64,000 bases of DNA from Brevundimonas bacteroides DSM 4726 (GCF_000701445.1 NZ_JNIX01000007.1:355501-419500), one strand, 5' to 3'. Positions 53,496 to 63,388 are shown, counted from the stretch's first letter. Notes: generated from the letters alone by a model not told the origin. Numbers and translations: made by a program.

Positions 53496-54485
53496 ATGAC
53501 CGCATCAGAAACCGCCTTGGCCTCGCTCGTCGCGTCCGGGGAGCAGGCTGTCGCCGTCGATACGGCCATGATCGCCAAGCTGACGCAGATCGCGGGCGAC
53601 TTCGCCGTCAACCTGGCTTTGGCCCTGATCATCTTGGCGGCGACGATCTTCGCTGCGAAGTGGGCGGCCCGCGCCACACGCAAGGGATTGGGCCGTGTCA
53701 GGGGCTTTCGCCACGATCCCACGGTCCTGAGCTTCGCCGTCCAGGTCGTGCGGGTCCTTGTCTATCTGATCGGCCTGATTGCTGTGCTGCAGCGCCTGGG
53801 CGTACAGACCACGTCCATCATCGCGGTTCTGGGCGCGGCTTCCCTCGCGGTGGGCCTGGCCTTGCAGGGCACATTGTCGAACGTGGCGGCGGGGGTGATG
53901 CTGCTGATCCTGCGGCCCTATCGGGTCGGCGACTTGGTGAACATCGGCGGCAATGTCGGCAGGGTGCAGCGTCTGGACCTGTTCTTCACCCAGTTGGCCG
54001 ATGTAAACAACGTCAAGATCATGTGCCCGAACGGCAAGGTGTTCGGCGACTTCATCCTAAATCTGTCGGGCCAGGGGACCCGCCGCATCGAACTCAAGAT
54101 CGGCGTGGGCTATGGCTCGGACCTGACGCGGGCGCGAGAGGTGCTGGTGTCGGCCGCAGCGGCCGATCCTCACGTAATCGCCGATCCTGCGCCCTGGGCC
54201 GGCGTCACCGGCATGCTGGACAGCGCCATCGAGATCACCCTGACAGCCTGGGTCAGCTCGGATGCCTATTGGCAGACCCGCGCTGACGTCTTCCAGGCGG
54301 CTAAGGAAGCCCTGGACGCGGCCGACATTGAAATCCCATTCCCGCACCAGGTGGCCGTTCCCTATGGCGACGACGACCTGGTCATGCCGATCTCTGCTGA
54401 GGGCGTGGGCCTTAGGCGCGGTCGCGACGATCCGCGCAGCGCAGGCTTCGGACCTGGACGCGACCCCGACGAGAGTGAGGCCTGA
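53496..54485 (+). CDS. Small-conductance mechanosensitive channel (MscS family)
   Basis: The 329-residue protein has three N-terminal helices and the MscS pore and beta domain: IIAVLGAASLAVGLALQGTLSNVAAGVMLLI is the pore helix region, then RPYRVGDLVNIGGNVGRV and NGKVFGDFILNLSG. The C-terminal mixed domain includes WVSSDAYWQTRADVFQAAKEALD and IPFPHQ. It opens under membrane tension to release solutes during hypo-osmotic shock. A charged tail follows. It ends one base before the threonine aldolase start and may be coupled with it. Confidence 0.93.
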   Translation: MTASETALASLVASGEQAVAVDTAMIAKLTQIAGDFAVNLALALIILAATIFAAKWAARATRKGLGRVRGFRHDPTVLSFAVQVVRVLVYLIGLIAVLQRLGVQTTSIIAVLGAASLAVGLALQGTLSNVAAGVMLLILRPYRVGDLVNIGGNVGRVQRLDLFFTQLADVNNVKIMCPNGKVFGDFILNLSGQGTRRIELKIGVGYGSDLTRAREVLVSAAAADPHVIADPAPWAGVTGMLDSAIEITLTAWVSSDAYWQTRADVFQAAKEALDAADIEIPFPHQVAVPYGDDDLVMPISAEGVGLRRGRDDPRSAGFGPGRDPDESEA

Positions 54486-54486
54486 C

Positions 54487-55503
54487 ATGCGCTATGACTT
54501 CGGTTCCGACAACACCGCCGGCATGGCGCCCGCCGCGCTCAAGGGCCTGATCGACGCCAACGCCGGTTACGCGCGGGCCTATGGCGCTGACGAGATCACG
54601 GCCCGCGCCGCCGACCAGATCCGCCAGCGGCTGGATGCGGACGCCGAGATCCGCTTCGTCTTCTCCGGCACGGCGGCCAACGCCATCGCCCTGTCCATGC
54701 TGGCCTGGCCGCACGAGGCGGTGTTGGCCCACCACGCCGCCCACGTCTGCACCGATGAGACGGGTGCGCCGGGGTTCTTCGGCCAGGGCGTCGGCCTGAT
54801 CGGCCTGCCCGGCTTCTCCGGCAAGATCGACCAGAAGGCCCTGCTGGCGGCGCTGGAAGAGCCCGAGGTCGGCCACCGCCAGCCGCCGGCCGCGCTCAGC
54901 CTGACCCAGTCGACGGAATACGGCACGGTCTACACCGAGGAGGAGCTACGCCACCTGATAGAGCCGGTGAAGGCCAGGGGATACGGCGTGCACCTGGACG
55001 GAGCGCGGCTGGCCAATGCGGCGGCGGCGGGCTTCGACCTGAACCAGATCGCGCGGCTGGGCGTCGACGTCCTGGTGTTTGGCGGTGCAAAGGCGGGCGG
55101 CCTTTGCACCGAGGCGATCGTGATGTTCGACAAGTCGCTGGCCCGGCGCATCGACAACCGCCTGAAGCAGGCGGGGCAGCAGGCGTCCAAGGCCCGCTAC
55201 CTGGCCGCGCCGCTGCTCGGCATGCTGGAAAGCGGCGACTGGGAGGGCGGGGCCGCCCACGCCAATCTGATGGCCCAGCGGCTGGCGGAAGGCGTCGCCA
55301 TGCGCACGCCCTTCGCCCTGGCCCATCCGATTGAGGCCAACGCCGTCTTCGTCCGCATGCCGGCCAAGGCGCACCAGGCGCTGAACGCGGCGGGCTGGGC
55401 CTGCTATCGCTTCGACGACGGCTCGGTACGCTTCGTCTGCTCATGGGCGACCGAGGTATCGGCGGTGGACGAGCTGCTGGACGCGATCTCCGGTCTCAAC
55501 TGA
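54487..55503 (+). CDS. ltaE: Low-specificity L-threonine aldolase-type PLP enzyme
   Basis: I use ATG 54487 (338 aa), just after the MscS gene. The fold type I motifs are DFGSDNTAGMAPAALKGL, FVFSGTAANAIALSML, GYGVHLDGARLANAAAA (aspartate for PLP), and VLVFGGAKAGGLCTEAIV with the PLP lysine near 201. It cleaves threonine or allo-threonine to glycine and acetaldehyde. Other beta-hydroxy amino acids can be substrates in this family. The gene start overlaps the MscS reading frame region closely, suggesting co-transcription. Confidence 0.88.
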   Translation: MRYDFGSDNTAGMAPAALKGLIDANAGYARAYGADEITARAADQIRQRLDADAEIRFVFSGTAANAIALSMLAWPHEAVLAHHAAHVCTDETGAPGFFGQGVGLIGLPGFSGKIDQKALLAALEEPEVGHRQPPAALSLTQSTEYGTVYTEEELRHLIEPVKARGYGVHLDGARLANAAAAGFDLNQIARLGVDVLVFGGAKAGGLCTEAIVMFDKSLARRIDNRLKQAGQQASKARYLAAPLLGMLESGDWEGGAAHANLMAQRLAEGVAMRTPFALAHPIEANAVFVRMPAKAHQALNAAGWACYRFDDGSVRFVCSWATEVSAVDELLDAISGLN

Positions 55504-55533
55504 CGCCTTTCGCAGCGGCGCGGCACGGCCCAT

Positions 55534-57459
55534 ATGCGAGACATGGCGAGAGGCGAACGGGCGGGCAGGCGAAGCGGTTCGATGGAGGCGAAGGCGCAGG
55601 CGGCGGGCGCCGTTGCCGAACCCCCCGTTGATCCCAAGACCCTCCCGGCGCTCATGGACCTGGCGCGACTGGTGGGCCGGTCGCAGGCGCCGCAGCTCAA
55701 ACTCCGCCTGACGATCGCCGTGCTGCTTACCATCGCGGGCAAGGCGCTGGGCGTGCTGGCGCCGCTGGTGCTGGGCGCCGCGGTCAATCATCTGGCGGCC
55801 GACCAGCCGGCGGGCGTCGCAGTCGGGCTGGGCTTTGCGGGGTTTGCGGTCGGCTGGGCGATCGTGCGGTTCCTGTCGACGGCAGCGCCGCAGCTGTCGG
55901 ACGTCGTCTTCGCGCCGGTGCGTCAGGCCGCGCAACGACGGGCGGCGGCGGAGACCTTCGCCCATGCGCTGAGCTTGTCGCTGGACTTCCACCAGACCAA
56001 GCGGTCGGGCGCGCTCTCGCGTACCGTCGACCGGGGATCCCGGGCGGTGGATTTCCTGCTGCGCATCCTTGCCTTCAATCTCGTCCCTACCGGCCTTGAG
56101 TTGATCCTGGCCGCTGGCGTGCTGGGCGGGGCCTACGATTGGCGCTTTGCCGCCGTCGCGGTCGTGGTGGTGGTGGTCTACGCCGTCTTCACCTTCGCCA
56201 TCTCGAACTGGCGGATCGAGCACCGGCGCACGATGAACACCGCCGACACCGAGGCGGCGGGCCAGGCGGTCGACGCCCTTCTGAACTACGAGACCGTCAA
56301 GTCCTTCGGCGCTGAAGGTCGCGCCGCCGAAAGCTACGATCGCGCGTTGGGCGTGTACGGCGCGGCGGCGCTCAAGGCCAACAACTCGCTCGCCCTGCTG
56401 AACGCGGTGCAGGCTCTGATCATGAACGTCGGCCTGGGCGTGATGGCGGTCATGGCGGGGTTCGAGGCTGCGGCGGGGCGCATGGGGCCCGGCGATGTGA
56501 CGGCGGCCGTGCTGATCCTGATCTCGCTCTATGCGCCGCTGAACATCCTCGGCTTCGCCTATCGGGAAATCCGCCAGTCCTTCATCGACATGGAGGAGAT
56601 GCTGAAGGTCACGCGCCAGCAGCCCCTGGTCGCCGATGCGCCGGATGCCCCGCCTCTGCCCCGGTCGCCGGAACGCGGCGGGGCCTCGCTGGCATTCGAG
56701 GATGTGTCGTACCGTCATGACGCGCGGTCCAGCGGACTGGAGGACGTCTCCTTTGTCGTCCCGCCGGGCACGACGACGGCGCTGGTCGGTCCTTCGGGCT
56801 CGGGCAAGTCGACCATCGTCAAGCTGGCGCTGCGTCTGCTCGACCCTCAGAACGGCCGGGTGCTGATCGAGGGCGTCGACGCCCGCGACGTGACCCAGGC
56901 CTCGCTGCGTCAGGCCGTGGCGCTGGTTCCGCAGGACGTGGCCCTGTTCAACGACTCGATCCGGGTCAACATCGCCTTCGCGCGGCCGGACGCGGACGAG
57001 GCGGCGGTGTGGGCCGCGGCTGAGGCGGCGGAGCTGGCGGACTTCATCCGGGGCCTGCCTGACGGCATGAACACCAAGGTCGGCGAGCGCGGCCTGAAGC
57101 TGTCCGGCGGTGAGCGCCAGAGGGTCGGCATCGCTCGCGCCTTGCTGGCCGATCCGTCCATCCTGATCCTGGACGAGGCCACCAGCGCGCTCGACAGCCG
57201 CACCGAGGCCGCCATCCAGAAGACGCTCAGGAAAGCGCGGGCGGGCCGAACCACCCTGGTCGTCGCCCACCGCCTGTCGACCATCGCCGACGCCGACCAG
57301 ATCCTGGTGCTCAAGGCCGGGCGGATCATCGAGCGCGGCGCCCACTACGAGCTGGTCGCCCGGGTCGGCGGCGAATACGCCGCCCTGTGGCGTAAGCAGA
57401 CGCGTGGCGCCCGCGCGGCGGAACCGGGTCGGCCGGAGGCTTCGCCGGCCGCGGCCTGA
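55534..57459 (+). CDS. Atm1-type ABC exporter (half transporter)
   Basis: The 641-residue half transporter has an N-terminal membrane domain of six helices and one ATPase domain: Walker A GPSGSGKST near 419, signature LSGGERQ near 523, Walker B ILILDEATSALD, and the H-loop VVAHRLST. The membrane part contains HTMNTA/NYETVKSFGAE-type signatures (here NYETVKSFGAE) typical of Atm1. Atm1-like proteins export glutathione- or sulfur-containing compounds and protect from heavy metals. Starts at 55543 and 55582 are alternatives; none has a strong ribosome site. Confidence 0.9.
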   Translation: MRDMARGERAGRRSGSMEAKAQAAGAVAEPPVDPKTLPALMDLARLVGRSQAPQLKLRLTIAVLLTIAGKALGVLAPLVLGAAVNHLAADQPAGVAVGLGFAGFAVGWAIVRFLSTAAPQLSDVVFAPVRQAAQRRAAAETFAHALSLSLDFHQTKRSGALSRTVDRGSRAVDFLLRILAFNLVPTGLELILAAGVLGGAYDWRFAAVAVVVVVVYAVFTFAISNWRIEHRRTMNTADTEAAGQAVDALLNYETVKSFGAEGRAAESYDRALGVYGAAALKANNSLALLNAVQALIMNVGLGVMAVMAGFEAAAGRMGPGDVTAAVLILISLYAPLNILGFAYREIRQSFIDMEEMLKVTRQQPLVADAPDAPPLPRSPERGGASLAFEDVSYRHDARSSGLEDVSFVVPPGTTTALVGPSGSGKSTIVKLALRLLDPQNGRVLIEGVDARDVTQASLRQAVALVPQDVALFNDSIRVNIAFARPDADEAAVWAAAEAAELADFIRGLPDGMNTKVGERGLKLSGGERQRVGIARALLADPSILILDEATSALDSRTEAAIQKTLRKARAGRTTLVVAHRLSTIADADQILVLKAGRIIERGAHYELVARVGGEYAALWRKQTRGARAAEPGRPEASPAAA

Positions 57460-57615
57460 GGCGGATGCGGGGGCCAATCCGCAATTCCTGACAATCCAGC
57501 CGCAAGGGCGCGAAAGACGCACCGTCCGGAACGTCCTCTCCTGAGCGCGTCGACAATCGAGGTCGTCGCCTTTGCAACGGCTCGCGTCCGCGAGCGACAG
57601 GGGAGCAAAAACACC

Positions 57616-58842
57616 ATGTGCATCAAACGGGAACCACAACGACCGCTGCGATCGGTCGTGGCCCTTCTGTCGGTTCTGGCCGGGGGTCTGGCCGCATCGG
57701 CGGCCTCGGCTCAGGTCGTCAACCGCGGAGAGGAGGCCCCGCCCTTCCACGAGGCTCGGCCGGCCCCGGATTCGATCCGCCCAGATCACCAGATCGTCGT
57801 CGCCCAGCCCTCGCCGTCGGAGGTCAATCCGTCCTTCCTGGGGCCGGTTCATCTCCTGCGCTCCGCCCGGGTCGATCTGCAGGCCGGCACGGTTACCATG
57901 CCGCTGTTCCGCGGAAACCTGGCGTCGGGCGAGACGGTCTGGTCCATCCTGACCGATGTCTCCGACGAGAACCTGGCTGCACTGCACGGTGTGAACTACT
58001 CGGCCAAGATGGCCTACGGCATAACTGGCAACGGCGCCCGCCGCGGGAACTTCCGCAACGACGGCAGCTTCCTGTTCCAGTCCGGCCGGGTGGACTTCTC
58101 GCCGGATCACGCTGTGACCCCAGGCCAGGCCCCCAACTTCTTCCCGCCTCGCTCGGCCCAGCCAGGCGCTGTCGGCGACGCCTACTATTCCCCGTTCGTC
58201 CAGCTGGATAACGCCAAGAGCGCGGTGTTCAACATGCCGATGATGGCCTTCAACGTCAGCGAAGAGCGCCTCAACGCCATGTGCGACGGCGACGTGGACT
58301 ATAACCTGGTCCACGACAAGGTGGTCAGCATCTGCCCCCGGACCAACACGGTCGTAATCCGTCTGACGCTGGGCTACACCTTCGGTCGGCCGATCTTCTA
58401 TCTGTCGACGGACGCCAACGATCCGCTAATCGCCACGCTGGAGGGGGCTATCCATGCGCCGGCCCTCAGTGATTTGCCTTTCGCTCTGGAAGACGCGTCT
58501 CCGGGCGAATCCGCAGAGCGGATCTACGCCTTCGCCAACGGTCCAACAGGGCTCGACCATCCGTTCCGCCAAGGCGTGAACAGCGCATTGTCGGACGGAC
58601 GCGGGCCGCTGAACGTCCTGGGAGGCGTGCCGACCATCAATCTGGACTACAGCCCGATGTGGCGGCTCTTCCCGGTGCGCTGGACCGACGAGGCCATCGC
58701 CCGCGGCTACCGGACTCGACTGACTGACGCCATCCATATCGAGGATACGGCCGCCAAGGGCTGGATCACCTCTCTGGACGGTGGCCCGGTTCGCGCTGTC
58801 GGTTTCCTGATCAACTGCCCCGTCGTCTACCGGGTGAACTGA
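57616..58842 (+). CDS. Secreted protein of unrecognised family
   Basis: The 408-residue protein has a clear signal peptide (VVALLSVLAGGLAASAASA, cleavage before QVVN near residue 32). The mature part has no membrane helices. I see segments such as GETVWSILTDVSDENLAALHGVN, YYSPFVQLDNAKSAVFNMPM and FGRPIFYLSTDANDPLIATLEG, which look like beta-rich enzyme or binding domains, but I cannot name the family. Three cysteines of the mature part could form a disulfide. It is convergent with an AraC regulator, which may control it, but the orientation does not prove this. Confidence 0.7.
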   Translation: MCIKREPQRPLRSVVALLSVLAGGLAASAASAQVVNRGEEAPPFHEARPAPDSIRPDHQIVVAQPSPSEVNPSFLGPVHLLRSARVDLQAGTVTMPLFRGNLASGETVWSILTDVSDENLAALHGVNYSAKMAYGITGNGARRGNFRNDGSFLFQSGRVDFSPDHAVTPGQAPNFFPPRSAQPGAVGDAYYSPFVQLDNAKSAVFNMPMMAFNVSEERLNAMCDGDVDYNLVHDKVVSICPRTNTVVIRLTLGYTFGRPIFYLSTDANDPLIATLEGAIHAPALSDLPFALEDASPGESAERIYAFANGPTGLDHPFRQGVNSALSDGRGPLNVLGGVPTINLDYSPMWRLFPVRWTDEAIARGYRTRLTDAIHIEDTAAKGWITSLDGGPVRAVGFLINCPVVYRVN

Positions 58843-58921
58843 ACGTCAGACCCACTCCTCCCCCCGAGGGCTGACGTTCCGGGCGATCCGCCTCCTTCCC
58901 GCACGGGAGCGCGGGTCGCCC
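58841..58921. terminator. Paired hairpins between convergent genes
   Basis: GAACGTCAG (58841-58849) pairs with CTGACGTTC (58871-58879), overlapping the stop of the secreted-protein gene. GGGCGA (58881-58886) pairs with TCGCCC (58916-58921) and is followed by CTCTTT, just before the AraC gene stop. Together they can stop transcription from the plus-strand gene. Confidence 0.65.
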
Positions 58922-58925
58922 CTCT

Positions 58926-59852
58926 TTATCTGAGCCGCGCAGCCCGCCAGACGCCTGGCGGGCTGCCCGTCTGTCTGCGGAAGACGGTGGTGAAGTGGGC
59001 CTGATCCGCGAAACCGCAGGCGTAGGCCACGTCGGCGATGCGCGAGTGGGGCTGGAGCAGGAGCCGCATGGACCGCTCAACGCGGCGGCGCTGAACGAAG
59101 CGAAGGGGGGAGACACCGTGCCGGGCCCGGAAAGCGCGGGTGAAATGGAACGGCGACAGGCAGGCCACTGCCGCAAGATCGGTCAGAGTGATCTCCTGAT
59201 GCAGATGGGCCTCGATGAAGTCGATGACCCGAGTAAAGCGCAGGTCCGTCGGAGGGGCGGGCGCAGGTCCTTCGGAGCGGTGGGCGTCGGCCGCCGACAA
59301 CAGAGCCGACAGCAGGGCCAGGGCCACACTGTCGACGAACAGGCCGTCGGCCCGCTCAGCCTCCGTCCAGGCGCGGCCCGCCAGCAGCGGGAACATCGGA
59401 TCCTCGAACGGGCGTTCGTAGACCGGAGCCAGCCGCTCCACCAGCGCAGGGCTCTCGACGGCCGTGGCCAGTCGCTGGGCGGGCGCAGCGACGATGATGA
59501 GCTCGCTCGGGCCATCGATCTGGTAGTCGATGTCGGTCAGAGGCGGGGCCGCCACGGTGTGCGGGCGGTCGGTCGGGATGTCGATCCAGCCGTCGCCGAG
59601 GTTGTAGCGCGCCGGCGCGCGGGCCACCCGGCGGCGGATGCCGATCAAGAGGTCAGGCGTGGCGCGGTCGGTCAGTCCGTGGCCGTCCTGGCGCACATTC
59701 AGCAACTGGACGCCGAGCGAGCCGGCAGACCGCGCCTCGTGCTGGAAACCGGAATAGCCGGATCGGCGGTAGAAGTCGGTGTACGATGGGTGCTCGGCGC
59801 GGGCGCGACCCCACCGCTTCGGCATTCCGGTTGTATTGCCGTCATACAGCAA
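58926..59852 (-). CDS. AraC-family transcriptional regulator
   Basis: The 308-residue protein has a C-terminal AraC domain with both helix-turn-helix motifs: LTDLAAVACLSPFHFTRAFRARHGVSPLRFV and IADVAYACGFADQAHFTTVFRRQTGSPPG. The N-terminal 200 residues form an unassigned ligand-binding or dimer domain. The usual effector is a small molecule, not predictable here. It faces the secreted-protein gene. Confidence 0.92.
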   Translation of the reverse strand: MLYDGNTTGMPKRWGRARAEHPSYTDFYRRSGYSGFQHEARSAGSLGVQLLNVRQDGHGLTDRATPDLLIGIRRRVARAPARYNLGDGWIDIPTDRPHTVAAPPLTDIDYQIDGPSELIIVAAPAQRLATAVESPALVERLAPVYERPFEDPMFPLLAGRAWTEAERADGLFVDSVALALLSALLSAADAHRSEGPAPAPPTDLRFTRVIDFIEAHLHQEITLTDLAAVACLSPFHFTRAFRARHGVSPLRFVQRRRVERSMRLLLQPHSRIADVAYACGFADQAHFTTVFRRQTGSPPGVWRAARLR

Positions 59853-59924
59853 GCGTCGATCCCCCGTTCGGGAGACGCTTCGCGAACTGCCGAGGTTACA
59901 ATCGGCTCCGAACCCGGAAAAGGA

Positions 59925-60875
59925 TCAGGTCGATCGGCCGATGGCGTAGAACCGCTCGGACCGCTGCGCCCTCAGCTCGGCGGGCGAAAGCGGCAGCAGG
60001 GCCTGCAGCTCTTCCCACACCGCGTCGCCGACAGCCGCGATGGCGGCGTCGCGGTCGGCGTGGGCGCCTCCGACGGGCTCAGGGACGACCCGGTCGACGA
60101 TCTTCATGGCCATGAGGTCGGGCCCGGTGATCTTCATGGCCATGGCGGCGTCCTTCGCCCGCGCGCCGTCGCGCCACAGGATGCCAGCCGCGCCCTCGGG
60201 CGAGATGACCGAATAGATGGAGTGCTCCAGCATCAGCACGCGGTTTGCGGCGGCGAGCGCGATCGCGCCGCCCGATCCGCCTTCGCCCGTCACCGTGGCG
60301 ATCATCGGCGTGCCCAGCACCAGGCCACGCTCGGTCGAGCGGGCGATGGCTTCGGCCTGTCCGCGCTCCTCGGCGCCCAGGCCCGGATAGGCGCCGGCGG
60401 TGTCGACGAAGGTCAGGACCGGCAGGCCGAAGCGGTCGGCCATGTGCATCAGGCGCACCGCCTTGCGATAGCCCTCGGGCCGGGCCATGCCGAAGTTGTG
60501 GGTCAGGCGGGTCGCGGTGTCGTGGCCTTTCTCGTGGCCCATGACCACGACGGCCTGGCCCCGGAACCGGGCGAGGCCACCGAGAATCGCCTGGTCGTCC
60601 CCGAACTGGCGGTCGCCGCGCAGCTCGGTGAAGTCGGTGAACAGGCCGTCCAGATAGTCGACGAAGTGCGGGCGCTGCGGGTGACGAGCGACCTGGGTCT
60701 TCTTCCACGGGTCGAGCTCGGCGTAGGTCTTCTTGCGGAGCTGGTCGGCCTTCTTCTTCAGACCGTCGATCTCGGCCTCGAACGAGCCGGAGGTGGCCGA
60801 CAGCAGGCCCAGCTCCTCGATCTTGGCTTCCAGATCGGCGATCGGCTTTTCGAAGTCGAGGTAATGGGTGGCCAT
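59925..60875 (-). CDS. accA: Acetyl-CoA carboxylase carboxyltransferase subunit alpha
   Basis: A 316-residue protein with AccA motifs: YLDFEKPIADLEAKIEEL at the N-terminus, DPWKKTQVARHPQRPHFVDYL, GLARFRGQAVVVMGHEKG, GYRKAVRLMHMADRFGLPVLTFVDTAGAYPG and the loop GEGGSGGAIALAAANRVLMLEHSIYSVISPEG. With AccD it transfers the carboxyl group from biotin to acetyl-CoA, starting fatty acid synthesis. The accD partner is not in the window. Confidence 0.96.
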   Translation of the reverse strand: MATHYLDFEKPIADLEAKIEELGLLSATSGSFEAEIDGLKKKADQLRKKTYAELDPWKKTQVARHPQRPHFVDYLDGLFTDFTELRGDRQFGDDQAILGGLARFRGQAVVVMGHEKGHDTATRLTHNFGMARPEGYRKAVRLMHMADRFGLPVLTFVDTAGAYPGLGAEERGQAEAIARSTERGLVLGTPMIATVTGEGGSGGAIALAAANRVLMLEHSIYSVISPEGAAGILWRDGARAKDAAMAMKITGPDLMAMKIVDRVVPEPVGGAHADRDAAIAAVGDAVWEELQALLPLSPAELRAQRSERFYAIGRST

Positions 60876-60960
60876 GAGGCGTCCGGATGGGGCGGGCGAA
60901 GCGGCCCGGTCACAAGGCGGCGGAACCTAGTCGCGGGGGCGGCGGGGAGCAAGCGCCCTG

Positions 60961-62415
60961 CTAGACGGCCTTCGGCGCGCTCATCTTCGACACCCGGGGC
61001 GCGAACGTCACCGCGCCGGTCGCCGAGACGGTGAAACGGTAGGCCTCGTTGACGCCTGCCTTGCCCGAGTGGGTGAAGGCCAGAACGCGCTCGCCATCCG
61101 TGCGGACATGGACGATGCCGAAGTTGGTGCGCTCGAAGGCGAAGAAGGTGCGGCCACCCTGGGTGGCGTTCCCGCGCGCCTTGAAGAAGGCGACCAGCTC
61201 CGTGCAGAAGATCACCGACGGCGACGACCGCGACGCCTTGCCGAGCGCCGCCATCAGCGTCGCGCGAGGGTGGATGTGCTCCTTGGTCTCGTTTTCGTCG
61301 CCGGACGAGATCATCGACACCACCGGCCCGACTTCGTGGAGGAAGGCCAGGTCGAAATCGTGCGAGCCGTGATGCGGCGTCTTGAAGATCTCGGCGCGCA
61401 AGGAGGCGTTGGGCAGGGCCTCGCGCAGCATCTGCATCGACTCCTGGTTCAGGTCGCCGGTGAACAGGAAGCGGACGTGGCCGTAACGCAGGCGGAACGC
61501 GATCGAATGGCCGTTGATGGTGTGGGACACCGACATGGAGGTTGATGGCGGCCGGTCAGGCTCTCCCAGCTCGATGTTGGCGTCGTTCGGCGGGGAGCCG
61601 AGGCCGAGCAGGGCGGGCTGGCCGCCCACGTTCCTGGTGATCGGCCCGAGGACTTCGACGTCGAGATTGGGTTCGGCCAGGAAGTCGAAGGCGGTCGTCG
61701 TGTGCTGGTCTACGCGGGTCATCTGGATGGACGCGCCCGGCTGGACGGCGGCGAGCCGAGCATTCCAGGCCTCGAGGGTGCGTTTCCAGCGCAGGAAGGG
61801 CGCGTTCATCTGGCCGTCGGGCACGGCCAGCAGATCGTCGTGCAGATCGACGCACCAAGTTCGTCCGTTGGCCTTGACGGTGGGGCCAAGGCGATCCTTC
61901 TCCGGCGCCGACGACCCGCGCTTGACCAAGCCGTTGTGGAGGACGCGGCGGGTGGTGGCGAACAGGCGCTTTCGGGTCTCGGAATGGGTCTCGGACTTGA
62001 GAATCTCGTTCAGGCCGTCGAAGTGGTCGGCGTCGCCGTGGGTGACCAGGATGGCGTCGAAGATCAGCGGCTGGGCCGGGCTGGAGCCCCGGAAGCGGGC
62101 GGCGACGTGGCGGGCGAACAGCTGGTTGTCGCCGCCGTCGATCAGGACCCGCTTGCCGGCCGGCGTTTCCAGCACCAGGCCGTCGCCCTGCTGCACATCG
62201 ACCATCGACAGGCGCAGGATCGGCGTGTCGCGCAGTTTCGCCTCGCCCTTGATGCGGCCTTCGGCGGGCGCGCCGTTCCGGGTGAAGCGGATCTTTCGCG
62301 TCGTTCCGCCCGCGGGCTCCAGCGGCTCCACCGCGTCGCCCCAGTAGAGCTGGAAGGGTTTGGTCTCGCCATTGATGCGGACATCGATGATGTCGTCGTC
62401 GAGGAAGTGGGTCAT
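60961..62415 (-). CDS. Metallo-beta-lactamase fold hydrolase, ComEC/Rec2-like
   Basis: I use ATG 62415 (484 aa, MTHFLDDDIIDVRINGETKP). The metal motif is FDAILVTHGDADHFDGLNEIL (THxDxDH) near 125, with later histidines in FKTPHHGSHDFDLAFLHEVG and a Ser/Asp segment (VSMISSGDENETKEHIHPRATL). The arrangement matches the soluble MBL domain of ComEC-like proteins but no membrane helices are present. The N-terminal 95 residues are unrecognised. A nuclease or phosphodiesterase function is plausible. Confidence 0.8.
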   Translation of the reverse strand: MTHFLDDDIIDVRINGETKPFQLYWGDAVEPLEPAGGTTRKIRFTRNGAPAEGRIKGEAKLRDTPILRLSMVDVQQGDGLVLETPAGKRVLIDGGDNQLFARHVAARFRGSSPAQPLIFDAILVTHGDADHFDGLNEILKSETHSETRKRLFATTRRVLHNGLVKRGSSAPEKDRLGPTVKANGRTWCVDLHDDLLAVPDGQMNAPFLRWKRTLEAWNARLAAVQPGASIQMTRVDQHTTTAFDFLAEPNLDVEVLGPITRNVGGQPALLGLGSPPNDANIELGEPDRPPSTSMSVSHTINGHSIAFRLRYGHVRFLFTGDLNQESMQMLREALPNASLRAEIFKTPHHGSHDFDLAFLHEVGPVVSMISSGDENETKEHIHPRATLMAALGKASRSSPSVIFCTELVAFFKARGNATQGGRTFFAFERTNFGIVHVRTDGERVLAFTHSGKAGVNEAYRFTVSATGAVTFAPRVSKMSAPKAV

Positions 62416-62488
62416 GCGGCGGCTCCGTGGACGGGTCCGGGAACGCTGAACTTCGGCGACCTTGGGCCTTGTCGGCGACACTCTCGTG

Positions 62489-63388
62489 TCAGTCGTCCTT
62501 CGCCAGGGGGTGATGGGCGGCGACCACCTGACTGAGGCGGTCAGTGGCGACGTGGGTGTAGATTTGGGTCGTGGCGATATCGGCGTGGCCGAGCAGGGTT
62601 TGGACGACGCGCAGATCGGCCCCGCCCTCCAGCAGGTGGGTCGCGAAGGCGTGGCGTAGGACGTGCGGACTGACGCGCGACGGGTCGATGTCGGCGTCGA
62701 TCGCCGCCTGATCCAGCAACTGGGCGAAGCGGCGGGGCGTCAGGTGGCCAGAGGCGCCGCTGGACGGGAATAGCCAGGGGCTGTCGGGCGCCTTTTCAGG
62801 CCGCGCGGCGTCGCGGGCAGTCAGCCAGCCCTTGATCGCCTCCCGCGCCGAGGCGTTCAGGGGCGCCAGCCGTTCCTTCCCGCCCTTGCCGCGCACGATG
62901 AGATAGGCAGGATCGCGCCGTACCGCCTCGACGCGGAGCGCCAGAAGCTCGGACACGCGAAGGCCCGAGGCGTAGGCCAGCTCGACCAACGCGATGAGGC
63001 GCAGGCCAGCCGCTCCGTCCCGCGCGGCGGCGGCCGTCAGCAGGCGCTCAACCTCGTCGCGTGTCAGGGTCTTTGGCAGGGGGCGACCTTGCTTGGGCGC
63101 GTCAAGCCGGCGGGAGGGATCATCTAACCGCCATCCCTCGCCGAGGCAGAAGCGATAGAACTGCCGAACGGCGGAGCGACGCCGCGCGGCTGTGGCGGCC
63201 GACAGGCCTCGGGTCGAAAGTCCCGCGAACCAGGCCTCCACCGCTTCCTCGTCTGCGGCCATCAGACCTTGAGACAATCCCGCCTCGGCGTCGGCGAGAT
63301 CGCGGGCATAGGCCGACAGCGTATGGGGCGAGGCGTCGCGCTCGACCGCCATCATCTCCAGAAAGGCTTCGACCTGGGGTGTGGTCAT
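62489..63388 (-). CDS. xerD: Tyrosine recombinase XerD
   Basis: I use ATG 63388, with ATG 63397 as alternative (299 or 302 aa). The N-terminal core-binding domain ([28 protein letters not shown]) is followed by the catalytic domain with Arg in [16 protein letters not shown], Lys in [13 protein letters not shown], His-x-x-Arg in [17 protein letters not shown], and His and Tyr in [17 protein letters not shown]. XerC/XerD act at dif to resolve chromosome dimers. It is divergent from shikimate kinase. Confidence 0.93.
   Translation of the reverse strand: MTTPQVEAFLEMMAVERDASPHTLSAYARDLADAEAGLSQGLMAADEEAVEAWFAGLSTRGLSAATAARRRSAVRQFYRFCLGEGWRLDDPSRRLDAPKQGRPLPKTLTRDEVERLLTAAAARDGAAGLRLIALVELAYASGLRVSELLALRVEAVRRDPAYLIVRGKGGKERLAPLNASAREAIKGWLTARDAARPEKAPDSPWLFPSSGASGHLTPRRFAQLLDQAAIDADIDPSRVSPHVLRHAFATHLLEGGADLRVVQTLLGHADIATTQIYTHVATDRLSQVVAAHHPLAKDD

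Noticed and set aside
55441..58314. 957-codon open frame on the minus strand across the ABC exporter and secreted-protein genes
   Set aside because: It crosses two well-supported genes, is Arg/Asp/Gln-rich and has no family motif. High G+C gives long spurious frames.
58995..61034. 679-codon plus-strand frame over the AraC and accA genes
   Set aside because: Both minus-strand genes have clear domain motifs; this frame does not.
62489..63388. Integrase of a mobile island
   Set aside because: Length, motif order and the position beside aroK fit the housekeeping XerD; no island borders are visible.
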